Below are positions 59,119-64,000 of a stretch of 64,000 nt of DNA, piece after piece. The notes under the pieces are model-generated. The model had not been told where the DNA came from, searched no databases, and worked only from the letters and a program-made list of their open reading frames with translations. The stretch comes from Candidatus Pantoea formicae (lineage in GTDB: Bacteria > Pseudomonadota > Gammaproteobacteria > Enterobacterales > Enterobacteriaceae). The stretch covers positions 1-64,000 of the forward strand of contig NZ_VWXD01000015.1 of assembly GCF_011752625.1 (NCBI RefSeq), given 5' to 3'. Position 1 is the first letter of the stretch; every line of letters begins with the position of its first letter. A program made the translations under genes and the position numbers.

Positions 59119-59130
59119 GACTAGCTAGTC
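59119..59130. promoter_or_regulatory. 12-bp palindrome upstream of the KGG gene
   Basis: GACTAGCTAGTC is a perfect palindrome containing two CTAG tetramers, which are rare in enterobacteria. It lies 37 bp before the KGG start, at promoter distance. It could be an operator; the protein is unknown. Confidence 0.4.
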
Positions 59131-59166
59131 CTTATCTCTAACGGAACATTGATATGAGGTCTTCCT

Positions 59167-59352
59167 ATGAAACAACAGAGCTACAGAGGCGGTGCAGGGA
59201 ATTTTGCTAACGATCCGGCACGAGCAAAAGAAGCAGGCAGAGCGGGAGGCAAAGCCAGTGGGGGCAACTTCAGAAACGATCCTGAACGCGCCGTTGAAGC
59301 GGGTCGGAAAGGAGGCAAAATAAGTCGCCGTCCTCCAACAAAGTCTGAATAA
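59167..59352 (+). CDS. KGG-repeat stress-induced protein (YciG/Con-10-like)
   Basis: A 61-residue hydrophilic, Gly-rich protein made of two KGG-type repeats (GGAGNFANDPARAKEAGRAGGK and GGNFRNDPERAVEAGRKGGK, each near 20 residues). This family (E. coli YciG, YmdF; fungal Con-10) is induced in stationary phase and stress by sigma S and is linked to motility and acid resistance. TGAGGTCTT precedes the ATG. It is a single-gene unit. Confidence 0.93.
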   Translation: MKQQSYRGGAGNFANDPARAKEAGRAGGKASGGNFRNDPERAVEAGRKGGKISRRPPTKSE

Positions 59353-59394
59353 AGCGCTTTAGGATTTCGTTTGCCAGGGACTGGCATCTCTATC

Positions 59395-60312
59395 TCAGTG
59401 AATGAGGCCAATCCGATTAAGTCTAATTCCTGTTGGCCACTGATCTTCTTGTTTCTCAACACTGAGCCAAACAGCAACGGCCTTCCCCACCAGATTGCGC
59501 TCTGGCACAAATCCCCAGTAACGGCTGTCATAGCTGTTATTACGATTGTCACCCATCATGAAATACGACTGAGCAGGTACGACCCACTCTGCTGGCGGTT
59601 GACCTGGTTGAAGAAAAAATTGCCGGCTGTTTATTCTCGTGTGTGGGTTTTGCAGGATCCGATGAGCCACCCCCGCCAGATTCTCAGTACGCATCAGCAA
59701 ACGCGTGCCTGCCGGTGATGCTTCACCCAAAGGTACTGAGTAGAACTGGGGTGGTGCCCCTGCGCTTTCGACATAGTTGCTGGGAACAAGCGCGCTATAA
59801 TTGATCGGTAACGAAGCCGCACAGCGTTCAGTATCTTGGCAAGCAGGAATAACCGTCAGCTGTTGATTTACCGGATCAAACTGGATTCGGTCGCCAGGCA
59901 AACCGATCACTCGCTTGATATACAGTTGGGATTTATCCTGTGGGAAGGTGAAGATGGCGATATCCCCTCGCTGGGGATGTCCGGTCGCGAACAGCAATTT
60001 CTGATTAAAAGGATTTTTGAGCCCATAGGAATATTTATCAGCTAACACCAAATCACCCGTCAACAAGGTGGGCATCATAGAACCTGATGGAATACGGAAC
60101 GGTTCCCAGCCAAAAGAACGAACCAGTAACACCACCGCGAGCAGAGGAAACAGAGATGCGAACGTATCCACCCATGCGGGTAAAGGTTTAACGGGTTGCG
60201 TGGCTAAAAGCGCGTGAGAGAGCAGACTTGAACGTTTTTGCCTTCTCCATCCCCAACATAAACCACTTAGCACCGCAGCAACGGTCAAAATCAGGGCAAA
60301 AATGTTCACCAT
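59395..60312 (-). CDS. lepB: Signal peptidase I (second copy)
   Basis: A 305-residue inner-membrane protease with two N-terminal membrane segments (about residues 3-20 and 53-68) and a large periplasmic domain. The catalytic Ser78 lies in PSGSMMPTL and the Lys133 base in YIKRVIGLPGDRI; the later boxes GDNRNNSYDSRYWGFVP are present. It removes signal peptides from exported proteins. The housekeeping lepB lies between lepA and rnc in enterobacteria. This copy stands in an accessory context, so it is likely a paralogue, perhaps for the locus's secreted or fimbrial proteins. Confidence 0.92.
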   Translation of the reverse strand: MVNIFALILTVAAVLSGLCWGWRRQKRSSLLSHALLATQPVKPLPAWVDTFASLFPLLAVVLLVRSFGWEPFRIPSGSMMPTLLTGDLVLADKYSYGLKNPFNQKLLFATGHPQRGDIAIFTFPQDKSQLYIKRVIGLPGDRIQFDPVNQQLTVIPACQDTERCAASLPINYSALVPSNYVESAGAPPQFYSVPLGEASPAGTRLLMRTENLAGVAHRILQNPHTRINSRQFFLQPGQPPAEWVVPAQSYFMMGDNRNNSYDSRYWGFVPERNLVGKAVAVWLSVEKQEDQWPTGIRLNRIGLIH

Positions 60313-60572
60313 ATACAGGTTCCATGTCCATTATTGAAATCAAGTTTTACAAAGACTCATAATTTGACGAAGCATTCAATATATGCGAAATCCAGATTTG
60401 TCGCTCATCTGGATGTGCTTTGCTTTATTAAATCAGTGGTACGGAAGTTAGAGTGGTGTGTTTATTTTTAACCCTCTCCTTAGTCTTGAGTTCTGAACAT
60501 TTCAATGCGATATTTCTACAGAATAGTTTTACCGCGATGCAATTCGTCCATAGTCAAGTTAAGGGTGCCTCC

Positions 60573-60824
60573 ATGTCTGCTGAAAATAGGATTAAGGAAC
60601 TTGAGGAAACGGTACTTCGCCTCAAAATTGAAACAGATGTACTGCGCGAGCTTATGATTAAACAAGTCGCCTTGAACAATATTGCTTACAAGGGAAAGTA
60701 CGATGAAGTGATTATTCAGATGGCAAAAGAGTATGAAGAACGCGGGTTGGATGTGGAGCGAAACCGAGCGATGCATGAAGCAATGCGGCAATACATCAAA
60801 GATGACGTCACTTCCGCTGACTGA
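60573..60824 (+). CDS. Small coiled-coil protein, unknown function
   Basis: About 83 residues from the ATG at 60573, preceded by AAGGGTGCC; the frame stays open 40 codons further upstream but without a ribosome site. The N-terminal half (ENRIKELEETVLRLKIETDVLRELMIK) is a strong heptad coiled coil, followed by a charged helical tail (KYDEVIIQMAKEYEERGLDVERNRAMHEAMRQYIKDD). I do not recognise the family. It lies 260 bp from the divergent signal peptidase gene. Confidence 0.72.
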   Translation: MSAENRIKELEETVLRLKIETDVLRELMIKQVALNNIAYKGKYDEVIIQMAKEYEERGLDVERNRAMHEAMRQYIKDDVTSAD

Positions 60825-60835
60825 GGGCTTTATAG

Positions 60836-60863
60836 GAAACAGGGCCAAAATCGGCTCTGTTTC
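60836..60863 (+). terminator. Possible terminator after the coiled-coil gene
   Basis: GAAACAG-GCC and GGC-CTGTTTC pair with a small mismatch and a 6-nt loop, 12 bp after the stop; no T tract follows. Confidence 0.4.
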
Positions 60864-61088
60864 TGCAGTCGGCTGTTAGAATCTTGCAGCAAATAACCCT
60901 TATTATATGAGTTAATTAACGCTTGGCTTATTAACAACCCAGACTTTCAACCTCGCGGTAAAATAGCCTTCAGAAACCACTAAATAAGCGCAGCGTTAAA
61001 TATCTTTTGCTTCACAATAAGCACCTAAAGCTATCTCTTGAACAAAGAATATGGCACACTGTATGTGCATACATATTCTGGAGGTTTA

Positions 61089-61289
61089 GTGATTTATGAC
61101 AACCGAATGACTCAAGAGATGCTCGCGCTATTAGGCTCGACCGTAACGCGATTTATGCGCGAAGGAGTCCCTTTTGAATTACATGAATTATCTCAGGCTT
61201 TGCAGAGACTTAAAGAGGATGAGATTAATCCGGAGATAAAACAGCGTTATGAAGTCCTCATTCGCCTACTTTCCGAACTCATGCACTAA
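61089..61289 (+). CDS. Small YmgA/AriR-like helical protein
   Basis: About 66 residues from a GTG at 61089 that follows GGAGGTTTA; a TTG at 61038 and an ATG at 61107 are alternatives in the same frame. The sequence MTQEMLALLGSTVTRFMREGVPFELHELSQALQRLKED..RYEVLIRLLSELMH has the spacing of hydrophobic helices seen in the YmgA/AriR family encoded convergently next door. It probably belongs to the same group of small regulators but is too divergent to name. Confidence 0.65.
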   Translation: MIYDNRMTQEMLALLGSTVTRFMREGVPFELHELSQALQRLKEDEINPEIKQRYEVLIRLLSELMH

Positions 61290-61312
61290 CCATAAAATTC
61301 ACTTCGCTAACG

Positions 61313-61576
61313 CTAGTCGTCGGGCGTATAGCCAACCACGATTTCCAAGGTTCTGCGTAAAACGGCGGCTTGTTCCTCATCATTAACAGATTCGAGTGCT
61401 CTGATCAGACTGATGATGATGGACTTATTACTAATATTTCCTTCCGCAGCTAAGACGTTACGAACCACGATGTCTAACACCGCGACTTCCTCCCTCTGGT
61501 CCGGACCCGCATTTCTCAGAAACTCAGCCAGTTCAATGTCAGGCAGGGCAGAATAAATATCTTCTGAATGTTGCAT
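61313..61576 (-). CDS. ariR: Biofilm/acid-resistance regulator AriR (YmgB)
   Basis: An 87-residue all-helical protein that aligns well with E. coli AriR/YmgB, especially the C-terminal half (NKSIIISLIRALESVND..AVLRRTLEIVVGYTPDD). AriR dimerises, affects biofilm and acid resistance, and with YmgA acts on the Rcs pathway. It is third in the order ycgZ - ymgA-like - ariR, as in E. coli, where the operon is repressed by BluR and relieved by blue light and cold. Confidence 0.9.
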   Translation of the reverse strand: MQHSEDIYSALPDIELAEFLRNAGPDQREEVAVLDIVVRNVLAAEGNISNKSIIISLIRALESVNDEEQAAVLRRTLEIVVGYTPDD

Positions 61577-61638
61577 GTTAAAGCCTCGTGCAATTACATG
61601 TCCGGATGAGTGATAACTCAGTCTAGTGCGCTTTATAC

Positions 61639-61938
61639 TTAATGCTTCTGCCTGCTGCCTGATTGGTGAGGGTTGTTATAGTGGTGATGCGCACTCTCTG
61701 CGTCAGTGAATCCACTATATTTGCGTTGTTTTTGGTTACCCTCCGCCAGACTCTCCCTGACCTCACTCATCGCTAGCGCAACATAACGACGCCTGTCAGG
61801 GTCGTCGGATTGTTCACCCAACTTGCTGATTTGCTCAAGCAGCGCACGCGTGTTGATTGGCCCAGCCTGCTGAAGCAGCGCCAATGTGGCCTCGCCTATG
61901 ATTTCATCGATAATTTGCTGGTAATCACTTCTGTTCAT
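61639..61938 (-). CDS. ymgA: YmgA-like small regulator
   Basis: About 99 residues from the ATG at 61938; the frame runs further upstream without a ribosome site. The N-terminal two thirds (DYQQIIDEIIGEATLALLQQAGPINTRALLEQISKLGE..RRRYVALAMSEVRESLAEG) has the helical pattern and position of E. coli YmgA, between ycgZ and ariR. The C-terminal tail is hydrophilic and His-rich (AHHHYNNPHQSGS). Similarity to YmgA itself is modest, so the symbol rests mainly on order. Confidence 0.75.
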   Translation of the reverse strand: MNRSDYQQIIDEIIGEATLALLQQAGPINTRALLEQISKLGEQSDDPDRRRYVALAMSEVRESLAEGNQKQRKYSGFTDAESAHHHYNNPHQSGSRQKH

Positions 61939-62088
61939 ACATATCTCTGATTGCTTCCTGTATGGCGTAGCAGTGGCGCCATCTTCTCTCCGCGATAGAT
62001 AAGTTGCTACTTCGTTAGCCACGCGTCGTACGAATGCAATGCAATATCAGAACAAGTAATGCTGTACAACTATGGCTCGTCAATCCGA

Positions 62089-62334
62089 TCAACTTTCGCG
62101 GTCAAACAGCAAACCGATCAGTTGATGATAATGGCGCTCTTCTTCAGCTCCGCTAGAAAGCTCCAAACGACGGAGCAGTTTAGTGCACAGTGACTTGCGG
62201 TTCAGATTACGGCCTTCTCTAAGGATTTCAACCACGATCTGACCCAACGTTTCCTGCTGGGAAGGCAGAGTAGCTTTGTTGAAGTACTGCGCAATCGCTT
62301 CTGAAGAATTCTGAGTGTATCCATTCTGACGCAT
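62089..62334 (-). CDS. ycgZ: YcgZ, small Rcs-linked regulator
   Basis: An 81-residue protein matching E. coli YcgZ along its length (QETLGQIVVEILREGRNLNRKSLCTKLLRRLE..HYHQLIGLLF). It is the first gene of the ycgZ-ymgA-ariR operon. In E. coli it is a cold- and light-induced protein that acts with YmgA on biofilm matrix genes. The region upstream carries a TTGTACAG/CTGTACAA inverted repeat that may be the operator of a MerR-type repressor. Confidence 0.9.
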   Translation of the reverse strand: MRQNGYTQNSSEAIAQYFNKATLPSQQETLGQIVVEILREGRNLNRKSLCTKLLRRLELSSGAEEERHYHQLIGLLFDRES

Positions 62335-62376
62335 GTATTACCCCCAATAGGTTGGTCCGGCATGCTGCCCGTTAAG

Positions 62377-62404
62377 TTGTACAGGTATCCAAAAATCTGT
62401 ACAA
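62377..62404. promoter_or_regulatory. Inverted repeat upstream of ycgZ
   Basis: TTGTACAG (62377-62384) and CTGTACAA (62397-62404) are perfect 8-bp arms 12 bp apart, 43-70 bp before the ycgZ start. TTGTACA half-sites resemble those reported for the MerR-type regulators MlrA/BluR; the exact spacing is recalled, not checked. Confidence 0.6.
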
Positions 62405-62562
62405 AAATATAATAAATCTCAGTACGCATTTTTTTTGCAAAAAGTGCTTTCAACGGATGGATTTGCTTTAGGACGACACAGATTAATCTGGAACCTATAA
62501 GAAAGTGCTGATGCTGCCCTTCCAGAAAAGAAAAACCTCAAATGTTGATGCGGTAACACGCG

Positions 62563-62820
62563 CTATTTGGACAAATCAATGCTATCGCCTTTCTGAATCA
62601 AACTGCGTAAGGGAGAGTTAGCCCGTTCATCCACCGCTGATAGATGACGATACTTTTGCAACCAATCGAGTGCCGCCAGCATCTCTGATTTACGTTGCGA
62701 TGTCACTGCATCTGCAGCCATCAATTGCAGTTGTTGATTGAGTTTTGCGACAGTAATTTTTTCATTACGGATCAACAATTGATAGGCAGCTTCACCGATG
62801 ATTTTTTCCATATTGTCCAT
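62563..62820 (-). CDS. YmgA/AriR-like small protein
   Basis: An 85-residue protein starting MDNMEKIIGEAAYQLLIRNEKITVAKLNQQLQLMAADA, with the same helix pattern and EIIGEA-like start as the YmgA-like protein downstream. GAGGTAATGG precedes the ATG. It ends 158 bp before the ycgZ inverted repeat, in the same direction, so it is a separate or read-through unit. It is the fifth small protein of this type in 1.8 kb. The function is not known. Confidence 0.78.
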   Translation of the reverse strand: MDNMEKIIGEAAYQLLIRNEKITVAKLNQQLQLMAADAVTSQRKSEMLAALDWLQKYRHLSAVDERANSPLRSLIQKGDSIDLSK

Positions 62821-62918
62821 TCCATTACCTCATGAGAGTGTGGGCTTGCGCTTTATTCTCAGCAAAAATTATAGCTCATCGGCTGATTCCCTCTTGCATA
62901 GCGTCTCTTAAAGCGTAA

Positions 62919-62952
62919 CCTATATACAAAACACATATGTTTCGTATATAGG
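62919..62952. promoter_or_regulatory. 34-bp near-palindrome before the ParD-like gene
   Basis: Arms CCTATATAC (62919-62927) and GTATATAGG (62944-62952) enclose a further imperfect palindrome; 30 of 34 positions are symmetric. It ends 7 bp before the ATG at 62960, leaving no room for a ribosome site. It is the likely autoregulatory operator of the ParD-like protein. Confidence 0.7.
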
Positions 62953-62959
62953 CCATTCA

Positions 62960-63205
62960 ATGGGTATCGTTAAAATCTCCGACCTGATGCATGAGAATTT
63001 ACGCATAGCGAGCACTGCGCTTAGCCGTTCAATCAATGCCCAGGCAGAACACTGGATGAAGATCGGCATGCTTGCCGAACTCTATCCCAACCTCAGTCAT
63101 CATGAATTGACGCGCCTGCTGATGCGTGTCGAACGCGACGGCGGAGCAGATTTAGCGCAGCTGCTCGAACAGCCTACTTTCACACCGCAGGGAATCGCGC
63201 AATGA
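62960..63205 (+). CDS. ParD-like antitoxin-family protein
   Basis: An 81-residue protein of the ParD-like family (IVKISDLMHENLRIASTALSRSINAQAEHWMKIGMLAELYPNLSHHELTRLLMR). The start resembles the ribbon-helix-helix of DNA-binding antitoxins. There is no Shine-Dalgarno: the palindrome ends 7 bp before the ATG, so the mRNA may be leaderless or nearly so. The stop overlaps the methionine aminopeptidase start by 4 bp, and no ParE-type toxin is present. It probably represses its own operon. Confidence 0.85.
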   Translation: MGIVKISDLMHENLRIASTALSRSINAQAEHWMKIGMLAELYPNLSHHELTRLLMRVERDGGADLAQLLEQPTFTPQGIAQ

Positions 63206-63984
63206 GCATCAAATTACATACCGCAGAAGAGATCGAATTAGCACGTGCCGCCGGACATGCCGCCGCTAAAGTGCTGGAGATTATCACACCCTACGTCAAA
63301 CCCGGCGTCACTACCGATGAACTGGACGCTATTTGCCATGACTATATCGTCAATGAGCTGAAAGTGGTGCCAGCCAACATCGGCTATCACGGCTACACCC
63401 GTACAACCTGCACTTCGGTAAATCACGTGGTCTGTCACGGTATTCCTGGCGATAAGAAGCTAAAAAATGGCGATATCGTCAACATTGACGTCGGCATCAT
63501 CAAAGATGGCTGGTACGGTGACACCAGCCGCATGTACTACGTGGGTGAGCCATCGGTACGCGCTAAACGTCTCGTCGATATCACCTATGAATCCATGGTT
63601 GCGGGCATTAAAGTCGTCAAACCCGGTGCGACTTTGGGCGATATTGGTGCCGCGATTCAACAGGTGGCAGAGAAAGCCGGATTCTCAGTGGTGCGTGAAT
63701 ATTGTGGTCACGGCGTCGGTGAGGTCTATCACGACGAGCCTCAGATTCTGCACTACGGTACACCGGGCGCGGGAATCGCGCTGAAAGCCGGGATGATCTT
63801 CACCATCGAACCGATGATCAACGCCGGTAAAGCCGGTACCAGCGTGCTCTCTGATGGCTGGACGGTGGTCACCAAAGACCGCTCGCTGTCGGCGCAGTGG
63901 GAACACACCATCGCGGTGACGGAAACCGGCTTTGATTTGTTGACGCCATGGCCAGAAGGAACCGGTGAATACGCTGCGATCTAG
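63202..63984 (+). CDS. map: Type I methionine aminopeptidase (second copy)
   Basis: A 260-residue enzyme. It has the His/Asp/Glu metal ligands: HGYTRTTCTSVNHVVCHGIP, IVNIDVGIIKDGWYGDTSRMY (two Asp), GHGVGEVYHDEP (His), IFTIEPM (Glu) and the final Glu in QWEHTIAVT. It removes initiator Met from nascent proteins. The housekeeping map lies near rpsB/tsf; this copy is coupled to a ParD-like gene, so it is a regulated paralogue. Coupling (ATGA) suggests equal expression of the two. Confidence 0.93.
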   Translation: MSIKLHTAEEIELARAAGHAAAKVLEIITPYVKPGVTTDELDAICHDYIVNELKVVPANIGYHGYTRTTCTSVNHVVCHGIPGDKKLKNGDIVNIDVGIIKDGWYGDTSRMYYVGEPSVRAKRLVDITYESMVAGIKVVKPGATLGDIGAAIQQVAEKAGFSVVREYCGHGVGEVYHDEPQILHYGTPGAGIALKAGMIFTIEPMINAGKAGTSVLSDGWTVVTKDRSLSAQWEHTIAVTETGFDLLTPWPEGTGEYAAI

Positions 63985-64000
63985 CGACTATTAAACGCGA

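Noticed and set aside
60453..60572. 40-codon upstream extension of the coiled-coil gene
   Set aside because: No ribosome site before it; the ATG at 60573 has AAGGG at proper spacing.
1..64000. tRNA genes, rRNA genes, CRISPR arrays or integrase-flanked att sites
   Set aside because: None was seen on reading both strands; no regularly spaced repeats of CRISPR type and no integrase gene are present.

Overview
The window reads as an accessory-rich stretch of an enterobacterial genome, most likely Erwiniaceae (Pantoea/Mixta/Erwinia-like). This is judged from gene content (ycgZ/ymgA/ariR small proteins, a ParD-like plus methionine aminopeptidase pair, treZ-treY-glgX, bgl genes with RAT antiterminator sites) and moderate GC. 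No rRNA, tRNA or CRISPR array was seen, and I cannot tell chromosome from megaplasmid. All functional calls come from reading the translations and motifs; no database was searched.

Layout. 1-230: the end of a probable IS481-type element and short repeats. 277-3883: ketone-body type CoA transferase (scoAB) and thiolase, with a divergent LysR regulator. 3884-11154: a LuxR-type regulator behind a long AT-rich leader with two RcsAB-like boxes, then a chaperone-usher fimbrial operon with two chaperones and a large tip protein. 11192-17417: an IclR-controlled sugar-acid-type catabolic operon (RraA-like aldolase, 2-hydroxyacid dehydrogenase, SMP-30 lactonase, MFS) and a second MFS gene; both transcription units carry the same two-part operator.

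17611-32479: the largest coherent block. Two CUT2-like sugar ABC transporters, each with a single-domain ATPase, are combined with BtpA/SgcQ-family, TenA-like, PfkB kinase, phosphotriesterase-family, glutamine-amidotransferase-like and two M20 hydrolase genes. A LacI regulator sits in the middle with perfect 14-16 bp operators. The substrate is unknown, and this is the best candidate for an undescribed catabolic pathway. 32530-36880: an AraC regulator, TonB receptor and periplasmic binding protein behind a Fur-like box.

37025-45736: an osmotic-stress block of proP and treZ-treY-glgX (trehalose from glucan). 45737-46500: a RelE/HigB-HigA type toxin-antitoxin pair under a 30-bp palindrome. 46741-52580: a chemotaxis receptor, a YbjJ-like MFS protein, ClpP-like/ArsR/SRPBCC genes and an orphan fliD. 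52744-57312: a beta-glucoside system with bglG facing bglF-bglB, each unit preceded by its own RAT/terminator leader.

57495-62820: two RcsB/FimZ-like regulators (one with Glu at the phospho-acceptor position), a KGG stress protein, a signal peptidase I paralogue, and an island of small helical proteins (YcgZ, YmgA-like, AriR and two relatives). 62919-63984: a ParD-like protein fused translationally to a type I methionine aminopeptidase behind a 34-bp near-palindrome. Rcs signalling is a recurring theme: RcsAB-like boxes at the fimbrial locus, RcsB-like regulators, and YmgA/AriR-type proteins that in E. coli act through Rcs.
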